Source: Ochrobactrum sp. RH2CCR150 (lineage in GTDB: Bacteria; Pseudomonadota; Alphaproteobacteria; Rhizobiales; Rhizobiaceae). Taken from it: a stretch of DNA of 64,000 nt. Positions 1 through 8,432 of this stretch are shown here, in pieces. Location of the stretch: NCBI GenBank assembly GCA_014138095.1, contig JACGXE010000001.1, forward strand, positions 760,357-824,356. The letters run 5' to 3'. The notes under the pieces are model-generated. The model was given only the letters and a program-made list of their open reading frames with translations, was not told the origin of the DNA and did not search any database. The position numbers and the translations under genes were made by a program. Every line of letters begins with the position of its first letter. The stretch's first letter is position 1.

Positions 1-1
1 C

Positions 2-307
2 GGCAAGGGTGGCAAAGGCGGACGCAACAGCGAATTTCTGCTGTCTTTTGCGCTTGATATCGATGGCTATGCCAATATTCATGCGCTTGCCGCCGATACG
101 GACGGGATCGACGGTTCGGAAGACAATGCCGGTGCCTTTGCCGATGGCGGCACGGTTTCGCGTCTGCAAAAGGCGGGCGAGGATGGTGCGGCGCGCCTCA
201 ACAACAACGATGCATGGACGGCCTTTGACGCCATCGGCGATCTGTTCATCCCGGGTCCGACCGGCACCAATGTCAACGATCTGCGCGCGATTTTGATAAC
301 GGCGTAG
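2..307 (+). CDS. Glycerate 2-kinase (MOFRL family), C-terminal part only
   Basis: This open frame runs in from before the window and ends at a TAG. The translated tail reads [18 protein letters not shown], then [19 protein letters not shown]. That is the C-terminal MOFRL signature of class II glycerate kinases (TtuD/GckA type), which phosphorylate D-glycerate with ATP in the cytoplasm in serine, glyoxylate or tartrate metabolism. Only about 101 residues are visible, so the N-terminal domain and the start cannot be judged. The last 35 bp overlap the 3' end of the convergent ccoS. An annotation of hydroxypyruvate reductase is sometimes given to this family, but the motif fits the kinase. Confidence 0.85.
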   Translation, partial: GKGGKGGRNSEFLLSFALDIDGYANIHALAADTDGIDGSEDNAGAFADGGTVSRLQKAGEDGAARLNNNDAWTAFDAIGDLFIPGPTGTNVNDLRAILITA

Positions 308-446
308 TGTCGTCGTCGAGCAGGATTCTGTTCGCTGCGCCATCTAGGTCTTCATACTGGCCGTTTTTCAGCGACCACAGGAAGGCTGCCAGCCCCACCG
401 CGCCCATCAAAAGAGCGACGGGGATGAGAAAGAGAAGCCCGCTCAT
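273..446 (-). CDS. ccoS: cbb3 oxidase maturation protein CcoS/FixS
   Basis: This is a 57-residue protein starting [18 protein letters not shown], with one N-terminal membrane segment followed by an [17 protein letters not shown] stretch typical of FixS. FixS is needed to insert heme and copper cofactors into the cbb3 oxidase. Its ATG overlaps the ccoI stop in an ATGA arrangement, so it is probably translationally coupled and is the last gene of the fixNOQPGHIS cluster. The tail after the conserved [14 protein letters not shown] segment runs 35 bp into the convergent glycerate kinase gene. Family members are usually about 50 residues, so the extra tail is slightly long. Confidence 0.88.
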   Translation of the reverse strand: MSGLLFLIPVALLMGAVGLAAFLWSLKNGQYEDLDGAANRILLDDDTTPLSKSRADR

Positions 447-2704
447 TTGTGCGCTTCCTTGACCACGGCGACCGGGGCGGCACGCTGCTGTTGCGCCTGC
501 TGCTTCTGCTTCCCGGCTTTCAGCCGCAATGCATTGCTGACAACCACGATGGACGACAGCGACATGGAAAGTGCTGCCACCAGCGGCGTGACATAGCCGA
601 AGATCGCAATCGGCACGGCGATGATATTATAGCCGATGGACAGCGCGAAATTCTGGCTGATCAGCCGACCTGCCTCCTTCGAGACGGCAAAGGCCAGTGG
701 CACGGCGGCGAGGCTCTCGCGCAGAAACACGAAGTCGGCGGCATTGCGCCCGATATCGGCAGCGGTTGCCGGAGCCATGGAAACATGGGCTGCGACGAGG
801 GCGGGCGCATCGTTGAGACCGTCGCCTACCATCAGCACCTTGCGGCCTTCGCCGGAAAGTTCCTGCACGAGCTGCGACTTATCGGCAGGCAGCACCGCGC
901 CGCGATAATCATCGACACCCAGATAATCCGCGAGTTGTCTGACGGCGGGCAATCGGTCGCCGGAGATGATGCCAAGCTTTAGTCCATCTTTTTTCAGGGC
1001 AGCGATAGCGGCGGCTGCGTCTTCGCGCGGGCTGTCCTCGAAGTGGAAGGTTTCGACCAGCATGCCGTCGATGGAAAGACAGGTTACCGGTCCGTTTGCG
1101 GCGGTAGCATCGGCCATGCCGCCAGCCCATTCGGATTTGCCGAGGCGATAAAGTTTGCCGTCGATTTCCGCCTCGATACCCGATCCCGGAATTTCCTCAA
1201 TCCGTGTGAAGGCGCTCATCGGGCCCTGACCGGAAAACTGCGCCAGCGCCCGCGACAGCGGATGGCGGGAATAGAGTGACAGTTCGGCGGCGATTTCGAG
1301 ATAGTGCGCATTGACGCTTTCAAGGCCGATCAGGCGCGGCTGGCCGAGCGTCAGCGTGCCGGTCTTGTCGAAGATCGCGGTGTCGATCTCGGCCATGCGT
1401 TCCATGGCGGAGCCGTCCTTGATCATGATTCCGTTCTCGAACAGACGGCGCGCCGCAACCACCTGCACAATCGGCACGGCTAGCGCTAGCGCGCAAGGGC
1501 AGGTGATGATCAGCGTGCAAATGGCGATATAGATCGAGCGGTACCAGTCGCCGCCGGTGTAGACCATCCAGCCTGTGAAGGCGAGGAAGGCAATCGTGTG
1601 CACCATCGGCACATAGAGTTCGGAAGCGCGGTCGGCGAGGCGGCGATAATAGGCGCGGCCACCTTCAGCCACATCCATCAGGCGCACCATTTCGGCAAGG
1701 AAGGAATCCTTGGCTTCCGCCGTCGCCCGGATGACGAGCGGCGTGGAGAGGTTCAGCGTGCCGGCGCGAATATCCGAACCGGGGCCGACCGGCACCGCAT
1801 CGCTTTCGCCGGATGCGATAGCGCAATCGAGTTCGGAGCGGCCTTCCTCAATTCTCGCATCCACCGGCACGCGCTCGCCAGCCGCGAGAATGATGCTCAT
1901 ACCGGGGCGGATTTCATTGACCGGCAGATAGTTCCGCTCGCCATTGTCGGCGATCACCACCGCGCCACGACTGCCAAGCTGTGCCAGTCCACGCACGGCG
2001 GAACGGGCGCGGGCGCGCATCATATAGTCCAGCGTGCGGCCGATCAGCAGGAAGAACAAAAGCGTCACCGAGGCATCGAAATAGGCATGATGACCATGGT
2101 TCATGGTCTCATAAATGCTCATCGCAAAGGCAAGCGAGATGGCGAGCGCAATCGGCACATCCATGTTCACACGCCTTGCGCGCAGCGCGTTCCATGCGGA
2201 AACATAGAAGATGCGACCTGAGAAGATCAGCGTCGGCAGGGCGATCAGGCCGGAAACCCAGTGAAACAGATCGCGGGTTGCCGCATCCGCACCCGACCAG
2301 ACAGCGACGGAAAGCAACATGACATTGCTGGAGGCGAAAGCCGCAACGCCAAGGGCGATCAGCAGACGCGTGAAGGCGGGATCTTTCTCTTGCCCCATGT
2401 CGAAAATATGCGCTTCATAGCCGAGGCGACGCAGCGGATCGACGACATTGGGCGGCGTTTCGCCGTCCTTCCAGCGGATTGCAACGCGCCGCGCAGTCAG
2501 GTTGACGCGCACATAGGCAACGCCAGCGATCTGCGCCAGCGCTTCTTCAATCGTCTTGATGCACAATCCACAGTGAACGCCCGGCACCGACAGGTCGAGC
2601 TGGCGCAATCCGTCGCCAAGCGCACGGCTGGCGAGCTGCATTTCATCCGGGGAAACGGTCTGGATGACCGTCGCGATCTGTGCATTCTCGACGCAGCAGC
2701 TCAT
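443..2704 (-). CDS. ccoI: Copper-transporting P1B-type ATPase CcoI/FixI
   Basis: This 753-residue copper pump supplies the cbb3 oxidase. An N-terminal heavy-metal domain holds C45-x-x-C48. The membrane CPC ion site is at 402-404 in TCPCALALAVPI. The phosphorylated Asp446 lies in DKTGT, the nucleotide-binding HP pair is at 481-482, and GDGLNDAPAL begins at 627. The actuator motif reads SGES (298-301) rather than TGES. The N-terminal MSCC adds a further Cys pair. I chose the ATG that overlaps the ccoH stop (ATGA). A longer in-frame start exists about 29 codons upstream but lies inside ccoH. FixI exports or delivers Cu(I) across the inner membrane for oxidase assembly. Confidence 0.95.
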   Translation of the reverse strand: MSCCVENAQIATVIQTVSPDEMQLASRALGDGLRQLDLSVPGVHCGLCIKTIEEALAQIAGVAYVRVNLTARRVAIRWKDGETPPNVVDPLRRLGYEAHIFDMGQEKDPAFTRLLIALGVAAFASSNVMLLSVAVWSGADAATRDLFHWVSGLIALPTLIFSGRIFYVSAWNALRARRVNMDVPIALAISLAFAMSIYETMNHGHHAYFDASVTLLFFLLIGRTLDYMMRARARSAVRGLAQLGSRGAVVIADNGERNYLPVNEIRPGMSIILAAGERVPVDARIEEGRSELDCAIASGESDAVPVGPGSDIRAGTLNLSTPLVIRATAEAKDSFLAEMVRLMDVAEGGRAYYRRLADRASELYVPMVHTIAFLAFTGWMVYTGGDWYRSIYIAICTLIITCPCALALAVPIVQVVAARRLFENGIMIKDGSAMERMAEIDTAIFDKTGTLTLGQPRLIGLESVNAHYLEIAAELSLYSRHPLSRALAQFSGQGPMSAFTRIEEIPGSGIEAEIDGKLYRLGKSEWAGGMADATAANGPVTCLSIDGMLVETFHFEDSPREDAAAAIAALKKDGLKLGIISGDRLPAVRQLADYLGVDDYRGAVLPADKSQLVQELSGEGRKVLMVGDGLNDAPALVAAHVSMAPATAADIGRNAADFVFLRESLAAVPLAFAVSKEAGRLISQNFALSIGYNIIAVPIAIFGYVTPLVAALSMSLSSIVVVSNALRLKAGKQKQQAQQQRAAPVAVVKEAHK

Positions 2705-3213
2705 AACAGCTTCCCGTTCTTGATCAGAACGCGGACGATATGGCGATAGGGATCTTCCAGACCCGCATCGGCGTTGATTTCCATGACCCATGCGCCATCG
2801 GCGAGGTCGATGCTGGCGCCAAGCACGCCGGCTTCCCGGGTGGCAAGTGCTGCCCTGGTATCGTTCACATCGCCAACGGGACGCTTGAACTCCACTGTTC
2901 CGCCCGTCACGGTAACTGGCTTGCCATCGCGGTCGGTGAGCCGCCAGGTAAAGACACCCCCGGCATAGGCGGGCGTCGACTGCCAGTTGAGGGCTGCCTG
3001 TTCCTTGCCGGTCTGGGCCTTTTCGTTGAATTCCTGGCTCGCAACATAGGAATTGGCGACGACCAGCCCGCTCCAGCTGTGAATGGCGAAATAGGCCATC
3101 GTCACATTGACGGCGATGATCACCCCGAAGAACGTCACCATGATGCCCAGCATATGCCAGCCGGTGAATGTGCCTGCCGAATTCGCGGATGCAGTCTTGG
3201 TTTCTGCCGACAT
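2701..3213 (-). CDS. ccoH: cbb3 oxidase assembly protein CcoH/FixH
   Basis: This is a 170-residue protein with one membrane segment at about residues 20-45 (GWHMLGIMVTFFGVIIAVNVTMAYF, given here only as the region) and a periplasmic domain. The family signature near SWSGLVVANSYVASQEFN is clear. FixH is required for stable assembly of the CcoNOQP oxidase and is encoded beside the CcoI copper pump in most cbb3 bacteria. It is preceded by GGAGGG and starts one base inside the ccoG stop (TAATG), so the whole cluster appears translationally coupled. Confidence 0.93.
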   Translation of the reverse strand: MSAETKTASANSAGTFTGWHMLGIMVTFFGVIIAVNVTMAYFAIHSWSGLVVANSYVASQEFNEKAQTGKEQAALNWQSTPAYAGGVFTWRLTDRDGKPVTVTGGTVEFKRPVGDVNDTRAALATREAGVLGASIDLADGAWVMEINADAGLEDPYRHIVRVLIKNGKLL

Positions 3214-4763
3214 TATCGTCCCTCCGGAGCCATGAAGGTTGCCTTGTAGCGGGCGTGTTCAGCGCCGTCCGCGTCGCGCACTTCGATTTCGTAATCCTTG
3301 CGGTGGTCCGAGATGGCGCTATGCGGCAAGGTCACAAAAACACGCAATGTCTTCAGCCGGTCGGGTTCGACGGGCACGGCATAATTGCCGTCTGTGTCTG
3401 CCGTTTCGTCCTGCACGGTCAGGGTCGCGCCGGGCAATCCTTCGATGGACAAGCGGAAGGTGCGCGGCGTCGGGATCATGTTGAGAAGCTTGACCGTATA
3501 ACCGTTGCGGATCGAGCCATCCGACAGAAGCACATATTGCGGGTTGCGGTCGTGCAGAACATTGATGCCAATGCGCTGGCGCATCGACAGCGAAATGACC
3601 AGCGTAAGGCCGATCAGCACCCAGACGATGAAGTAGAACAGGCTGCGCGGACGCAGCACCTTGCCCCATGACAGGTTCTGCACCTTGTCGGAAAGCACAT
3701 TGGGCGCATCGTAAACCCGGGCAGGGGTGATGGGCATCGTCCCGTTGTTGGTGGCAAGCGCCATATTGGCGTCGTAGTCGGCCAGCGTCGCATAGGAGAT
3801 GAGACCGCGCGCCTTGCCGATCTTGTCCATCACCGAATTGCAGGCATCGATGCACAGCGCACAGGTGATGCATTCCAGCTGCTGGCCGTCGCGAATGTCG
3901 ATACCCATCGGGCAGGCGGCCACACAGGCATTGCAATCCACGCAATCGCCGACGGATTCGCCGGTGGCGATAGCCTTCTTGGCATGGCGCGAACGCGGTT
4001 CGCCGCGCCAGTCATTATAGGTCACGGTCAGCGAATTCTCGTCGAGCATCGCGGCCTGAATGCGCGGCCACGGGCACATATAGGTGCAGACCTGCTCGCG
4101 CATCAGCCCGCCCAGCGTATAGGTGGTGGCGGTGAGAATGGCGACGGTGAAATAGGCGACGGGCGCTGCCTGTCCGGTTAGGAAATCGAGCAGCAGGCTT
4201 GGCGCATCGGCGAAGTAGAAAATCCACGCGCCGCCGGTCAGAATGCCGATCAGGAGCCAGACCGAATGTTTCGTCACGCGCCTCCAGATCTTGTCGAAGG
4301 TCCATGGACCCTTGTCGAGTTTCATGCGGGCGTTGCGGTCGCCTTCGATGGCGCGTTCCACCACGAGATAGAGATCGACCCAGACCGTCTGCGGGCAGGT
4401 ATAGCCGCACCATGCGCGGCCCGCGACGGAGGTGACCAGAAACAGGCCAAGGCCCGCCATGATGAGCAGGCCCGCGACGTAATAGAATTCCTGCGGCCAG
4501 ATTTCGATGAAGAAGAAATAGAAGCGGCGGTTGGCGAGGTCGATCAGCACGGCCTGATCCGGCGCATAAGGCCCACGATCCCAGCGCAGCCACGGCGTCA
4601 GATAGTAGATGCCCAGCGTAATGAGCATGACGAGCCATTTGAAGCGCCGGAATTCACCCTGAACGCGCTTCGGAAAAATCTTGACCCGCGCCGCATAAAG
4701 CGACTGCCGTGTCTTGGGGGAATTCACTGCCTGAACGTCGATACGTTCGACTTGCTCTGACAT
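3213..4763 (-). CDS. ccoG: cbb3 oxidase accessory iron-sulfur protein CcoG/FixG
   Basis: This 516-residue inner-membrane ferredoxin-like protein has several membrane segments. It carries a CGYTCPQTVW motif (about 119-127) and two ferredoxin [4Fe-4S] Cys clusters, C274/C277/C280/C284 and C298/C301/C304/C308. The C-terminal Ig-like periplasmic region follows about residue 380. CcoG reduces Cu(II) to Cu(I) for cbb3 assembly in the systems where it has been studied. The ATG follows AGGAGCATAAA. A 133-bp gap separates it from ccoP, and an octamer repeat element sits there, so G-H-I-S may have some separate control. Confidence 0.95.
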   Translation of the reverse strand: MSEQVERIDVQAVNSPKTRQSLYAARVKIFPKRVQGEFRRFKWLVMLITLGIYYLTPWLRWDRGPYAPDQAVLIDLANRRFYFFFIEIWPQEFYYVAGLLIMAGLGLFLVTSVAGRAWCGYTCPQTVWVDLYLVVERAIEGDRNARMKLDKGPWTFDKIWRRVTKHSVWLLIGILTGGAWIFYFADAPSLLLDFLTGQAAPVAYFTVAILTATTYTLGGLMREQVCTYMCPWPRIQAAMLDENSLTVTYNDWRGEPRSRHAKKAIATGESVGDCVDCNACVAACPMGIDIRDGQQLECITCALCIDACNSVMDKIGKARGLISYATLADYDANMALATNNGTMPITPARVYDAPNVLSDKVQNLSWGKVLRPRSLFYFIVWVLIGLTLVISLSMRQRIGINVLHDRNPQYVLLSDGSIRNGYTVKLLNMIPTPRTFRLSIEGLPGATLTVQDETADTDGNYAVPVEPDRLKTLRVFVTLPHSAISDHRKDYEIEVRDADGAEHARYKATFMAPEGR

Positions 4764-4785
4764 TTTATGCTCCTAGGGAGGAGAA

Positions 4786-4892
4786 GGGAGTAGGGGAATA
4801 GGGGAGTAAGGGAGTATGAAAAAAGGGGGGCGACGTTGCGGGCCTTCACAACCAAAACATACTCCCCTATTCCCCTACTGCCTTACTCCCCG
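4786..4892. repeat. Octamer-based inverted repeat element between ccoP and ccoG
   Basis: The left part (about 4789-4818) is GTAGGGGAATAGGGGAGTAA-like sequence. The right part (about 4858-4892) is its near inverse, CATACTCCCCTATTCCCCTA followed by CTGCCTTACTCCCC. Both parts are made of octamers of the form TA(C/T)T(C/G)CC(C/T). The right part with its flank ACCAAAACATACT recurs in opposite orientation at about 19540-19590. The unit family matches the AGGGCAGT octamer known from Brucella variable-number repeats. A long transcript hairpin could form here. Confidence 0.75.
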
Positions 4893-4896
4893 CTCT

Positions 4897-5760
4897 TCAT
4901 TCTCCCCCGCCCAGCGAATGGACGAATATCGCCAACTGCTTGACGGTTGTGTCGCCGAGGCGCGGTTCCCACGCAGGCATCACGCCGTGCTTGGGATGCG
5001 ACACCTGACGGATGATTGCGTCTTCGCCCGAACCGTAGAACCAGATCGCATCGGTCAGGTTCGGTGCGCCGAATTCGCGGCTGCCCTTGGCGTCTGCGCC
5101 ATGGCAGACCGCGCAGTTTTCCGAGAAGACCTTCTGGCCTGCGGGAACCATCGACGGGTCATGTGGTGTGCCGGTCAGGCTGACCACATAGGCCGCCACA
5201 TCGCGGATTTGCTGCGGTTCCAGAATATCGGCATAGGCGGGCATTTCGGACGTGCGGGTATCCGCGTCGTCCTTGGAACGAACGCCGTGACGGATGGTCG
5301 TCAGGATTTCGTCGATGGAACCGCCCCACAGCCAGTCATCGTCGTTGAGGTTCGGATAGCCGGGTGCGCCTTGCGCGCCGGAGCCGTGGCACTGCACGCA
5401 ATTGACGCGGAAGGCGGCAGCGCCGCCCGCAATGGCGAACTGGCGCAGGTTTTCATCGGCTAGAATCTCATGCACATCCCTGGCCTTGATCTGGTCGAGA
5501 ATGCCCTGCTTTTCCGCCGCCACCTGGCGCATGTCTTCCTGCAACGCGCCGCGGCTCGACCATTGGGTCAGCCCCGCAGTCGAGCTGGAAATCAGCGGCC
5601 ATGCCGGATAGGCGATGGTGTAGCCGATGGCAAACAGGATGGTGGCGTAGAAGGTCCACAGCCACCAGCGCGGCATTGGATTATCGAGTTCGCGGATGCC
5701 GTCCCATTCATGGCCGGTGGTCGAAACACCGCTGACGTCGTCGATATGCTTATCAGTCAT
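4897..5760 (-). CDS. ccoP: cbb3 oxidase diheme cytochrome c subunit CcoP/FixP
   Basis: This 287-residue membrane-anchored subunit has one N-terminal membrane helix (about 33-55) and two class I cytochrome c domains with heme sites C121-VQ-C-H125 and C216-AV-C-H220. The Met ligands are probably in SEMPAY and GVMPAW. CcoP passes electrons from soluble cytochrome c or bc1 to CcoO. I chose the ATG at 5760, which has AAGGA eight bases upstream. A second ATG nine bases earlier (5769) has no room for a ribosome site. The gene overlaps the 3' end of ccoQ by 8 bp. Confidence 0.95.
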   Translation of the reverse strand: MTDKHIDDVSGVSTTGHEWDGIRELDNPMPRWWLWTFYATILFAIGYTIAYPAWPLISSSTAGLTQWSSRGALQEDMRQVAAEKQGILDQIKARDVHEILADENLRQFAIAGGAAAFRVNCVQCHGSGAQGAPGYPNLNDDDWLWGGSIDEILTTIRHGVRSKDDADTRTSEMPAYADILEPQQIRDVAAYVVSLTGTPHDPSMVPAGQKVFSENCAVCHGADAKGSREFGAPNLTDAIWFYGSGEDAIIRQVSHPKHGVMPAWEPRLGDTTVKQLAIFVHSLGGGE

Positions 5761-5911
5761 TTGCGTCATCCTTGAACGGAATGGCTTTCACCTCGTCGGC
5801 GATCTTCTTGCTGCCGGGACGGAAGACATAGAAGACGGTGATAACGAAGAAGACCGTCATGCCGAGCAGGCCCCAGCTGTCGGCGAAGTGGCGCATGGCG
5901 TTGTAATCCAT
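5753..5911 (-). CDS. ccoQ: cbb3 oxidase small subunit CcoQ/FixQ
   Basis: This 52-residue protein starts MDYNAMRHFADSWGLLGM. It has a single membrane helix (about 14-30, GLLGMTVFFVITVFYVF) and a charged cytoplasmic tail. That pattern, with its place between ccoO and ccoP, identifies CcoQ, which stabilises the oxidase complex. It follows ccoO by 9 bp and overlaps ccoP. Confidence 0.92.
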   Translation of the reverse strand: MDYNAMRHFADSWGLLGMTVFFVITVFYVFRPGSKKIADEVKAIPFKDDAND

Positions 5912-5920
5912 GGGAAGCTC

Positions 5921-6652
5921 CTATCGCGCTTTGGGGGATTGATCGTAGGTCGAGAAGTCAACGAGCGTGCCGAGCATCTGAAGATAGGCGACAAGCGCAT
6001 CCATCTCCGTTACCGCAGCCGGATTGCCGTCGAAATCGCCGAGCTTGGCCTTGGGGTAGCGCCCCTCGACGCCGGATGTGTCGGCCTCGGGATCGGCCTG
6101 CGCCTTCAGATCGGCCAGCGCGTTGTCGATCATGTCCTGCGTATAGGGCACGCCCACCGCGACATTGGCCTTGAGATCGGCAGCAATGTTGTTGGCGCCA
6201 AGCGGCGTATCCTTCAGGAAGCCGTAGCTCGGCATGACCGATTCCGGCACCACATCGCGCGGGCGGATCAGGTGCTGGACATGCCATTCGTTGGAATAAC
6301 GGCCCCCGACGCGGGCGAGGTCCGGCCCCGTGCGCTTGGAGCCCCACTGGAACGAATGGTCATACATGGATTCCGCCGCAAGGCTGTAATGTCCGTAGCG
6401 TTCCACCTCGTCACGGAAGGGGCGGATCATCTGGCTGTGGCACAGATAGCAGCCCTCGCGCACATAGATATTGCGCCCCGCAAGCTCGAGCGGTGAATAG
6501 GGACGCATCCCTTCTACCTTCTCGATGGTGTTTTCGAGATAGAACAGCGGCGCGATTTCCACGATGCCGCCAATGAGCACCACGGTCAGCGATCCAACCA
6601 GCAGCAGCGTTGCGTTCTTTTCGATTACGGCGTGTTTTTTCAGAAAGGACAT
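5921..6652 (-). CDS. ccoO: cbb3 oxidase monoheme cytochrome c subunit CcoO/FixO
   Basis: This 243-residue subunit has an N-terminal membrane anchor (about 15-36) and one heme c site, C68-YL-C-H72, followed by [15 protein letters not shown], which is diagnostic of CcoO. The likely Met ligand is in VMPSYGFL. The ATG at 6652 has AAGGA ten bases upstream. An in-frame extension of 26 codons would overlap ccoN and is unlikely. The gene lies 13 bp downstream of ccoN. Confidence 0.96.
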   Translation of the reverse strand: MSFLKKHAVIEKNATLLLVGSLTVVLIGGIVEIAPLFYLENTIEKVEGMRPYSPLELAGRNIYVREGCYLCHSQMIRPFRDEVERYGHYSLAAESMYDHSFQWGSKRTGPDLARVGGRYSNEWHVQHLIRPRDVVPESVMPSYGFLKDTPLGANNIAADLKANVAVGVPYTQDMIDNALADLKAQADPEADTSGVEGRYPKAKLGDFDGNPAAVTEMDALVAYLQMLGTLVDFSTYDQSPKAR

Positions 6653-6665
6653 GTGTGTTCGATCC

Positions 6666-8294
6666 TTATTCCGCAGGCTGCATCGCTGATGCCGGCTTGA
6701 CCGGGGTTGCGCCGGCAATCGGCGCCTCATCGCGCAGGTTTCCGCGAATGGTCTGATAGACGTTCCAGGCCATGACGAGACCGCCCGTGAGGTAGAGCAG
6801 GCCGCCAGTCACGCGGATGACGTAGTAAGGGAACATCGCGGCGACCGTTTCTGCGAAGGAATAGACGAGGAAACCCTGATCGTCGTATTCGCGCCACATC
6901 AGGCCCTGCTGGATACCCGCAACCCACATGGCGGCGGCGTAGAGCACGATGCCGAGAATGGCGAGCCAGAAGTGCCAGTTGACCATGCGCACCGAGTAGA
7001 GGCGTTCGCGGTTCCACAGTTTCGGAGCCAGATAATAGATAGCGCCGAAGGTGATCATGCCGTTCCAGCCAAGCGCGCCGGAATGAACGTGACCGATGGT
7101 CCAGTCGGTATAGTGCGACAGCGAGTTGACCGCCTTGATCGACATCAGCGGGCCTTCGAAGGTCGCCATACCGTAGAAGGCGATAGCAGCCACCATCATG
7201 CGGATGATCGGATCGGTGCGGATCTTGTCCCATGCGCCCGAAAGCGTCATCAGGCCGTTGATCATACCGCCCCAGGACGGCATCCACAGCATGATCGAGA
7301 ACACCATGCCCAGCGTCTGCGCCCAATCGGGCAAGGCGGTATAGTGCAGGTGGTGCGGACCGGCCCAGATATAGAGGAAGATCAGCGACCAGAAGTGGAT
7401 GATCGACAGGCGGTAGGAATAGACCGGACGGTTCGCCTGCTTCGGCACGAAATAATACATCATGCCGAGGAACGAGGTGGTGAGGAAGAAGCCGACGGCA
7501 TTGTGGCCGTACCACCATTGCGTCAGTGCATCCTGAACACCCGAAAAGGCGGAATAGCTCTTGGTGCCAAGGAAGGAGACCGGCACGGCAAGGTTATTCA
7601 CGATATGCAGCATGGCGATGGTGATGATGAAGCCGAGGAAGAACCAGTTGGCCACATAGATATGCGGCTCCTTGCGCTTCAGCACGGTGCCGAGGAACAC
7701 CACCAGATAGGCGACCCAGACGATGGTCAGCCAGATGTCGACATACCATTCCGGTTCGGCATATTCGCGGCTCTGCGTGATGCCGAGCAGATAGCCGGTG
7801 GCGGCCATGACGATGAAAAGCTGGTAGCCCCAGAACACGAACCAGGCCAGATCGCCGCCGAACAGGCGGGCGCGACAGGTGCGCTGCACCACATAGAAGG
7901 ACGTGGTGATGAGCGCGGTGCCGCAGAAGGCGAAAATGACGGCGGAAGTGTGCAGCGGGCGCACGCGGCCGAAGTTCAGCCATGGTTCCAGATTGAGATC
8001 CGGAAAAGCGAGCTGCGCGGCGATAACAACGCCGACGAGGAAGCCGACAACGCCCCAGAACACTGTGGCAATCAGGCCGTAGCGGATCGGACCATCCATA
8101 TAGACGGACTGATCCGTCTTTTTCGGCGTCAGACCGTAATCGGCGTTGCGCAACAGAAGAATGGTGAAAATGGCGAGCACGACGAACAGAATCCACATAT
8201 GGGTTCTGAACAGCTCGTCATGGGAAAATCCGGCCAGGAGAACGGCAAAAAGCGCTCCCAGACCGGATAGGACTGTTCCAGCGGCGTAGTTCAT
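6666..8294 (-). CDS. ccoN: cbb3-type cytochrome c oxidase catalytic subunit CcoN/FixN
   Basis: This 542-residue, multi-helix inner-membrane protein is the oxygen-reducing subunit of the high-affinity oxidase. The conserved metal-ligand motifs are all present: [10 protein letters not shown] (low-spin heme b), [12 protein letters not shown] (CuB), GPHHLHYT (CuB His pair) and [14 protein letters not shown] (heme b3 and b His). The [13 protein letters not shown] segment contains the expected active-site Tyr region. It is the first gene of the leftward N-O-Q-P-G-H-I-S cluster. GAGGGG precedes the ATG, and a perfect FixK/FNR box lies 90 bp upstream, which predicts induction at low oxygen. Confidence 0.97.
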   Translation of the reverse strand: MNYAAGTVLSGLGALFAVLLAGFSHDELFRTHMWILFVVLAIFTILLLRNADYGLTPKKTDQSVYMDGPIRYGLIATVFWGVVGFLVGVVIAAQLAFPDLNLEPWLNFGRVRPLHTSAVIFAFCGTALITTSFYVVQRTCRARLFGGDLAWFVFWGYQLFIVMAATGYLLGITQSREYAEPEWYVDIWLTIVWVAYLVVFLGTVLKRKEPHIYVANWFFLGFIITIAMLHIVNNLAVPVSFLGTKSYSAFSGVQDALTQWWYGHNAVGFFLTTSFLGMMYYFVPKQANRPVYSYRLSIIHFWSLIFLYIWAGPHHLHYTALPDWAQTLGMVFSIMLWMPSWGGMINGLMTLSGAWDKIRTDPIIRMMVAAIAFYGMATFEGPLMSIKAVNSLSHYTDWTIGHVHSGALGWNGMITFGAIYYLAPKLWNRERLYSVRMVNWHFWLAILGIVLYAAAMWVAGIQQGLMWREYDDQGFLVYSFAETVAAMFPYYVIRVTGGLLYLTGGLVMAWNVYQTIRGNLRDEAPIAGATPVKPASAMQPAE

Positions 8295-8383
8295 GAAATC
8301 CCCTCGCAGCGCGTAACGAAGACCGCCCGTCAGGGGCAGTTGTAGCGACAGGATTTCTATCGGCGCTCAGTGGCGTGCTGTCA

Positions 8384-8397
8384 TTGATCCTAATCAA
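8384..8397 (-). promoter_or_regulatory. FNR/FixK-type anaerobox upstream of ccoN
   Basis: The sequence TTGATCCTAATCAA is a perfect TTGAT-N4-ATCAA palindrome located 90 bp before the ccoN ATG. Crp/Fnr regulators of the FixK/FnrN class bind this site and activate fixNOQP at low oxygen in rhizobia and Brucella. The distance suits activation of a promoter between the box and ccoN. Confidence 0.9.
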
Positions 8398-8432
8398 CGA
8401 CGATTTTCTAGGGAGGAAACCGGTCTCAGACG

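Noticed and set aside
6972..8270. Long open frame on the + strand opposite ccoN
   Set aside because: It is antisense to a complete, well-conserved ccoN, has His/Asp-rich low-complexity composition, and has no start site or family motif.
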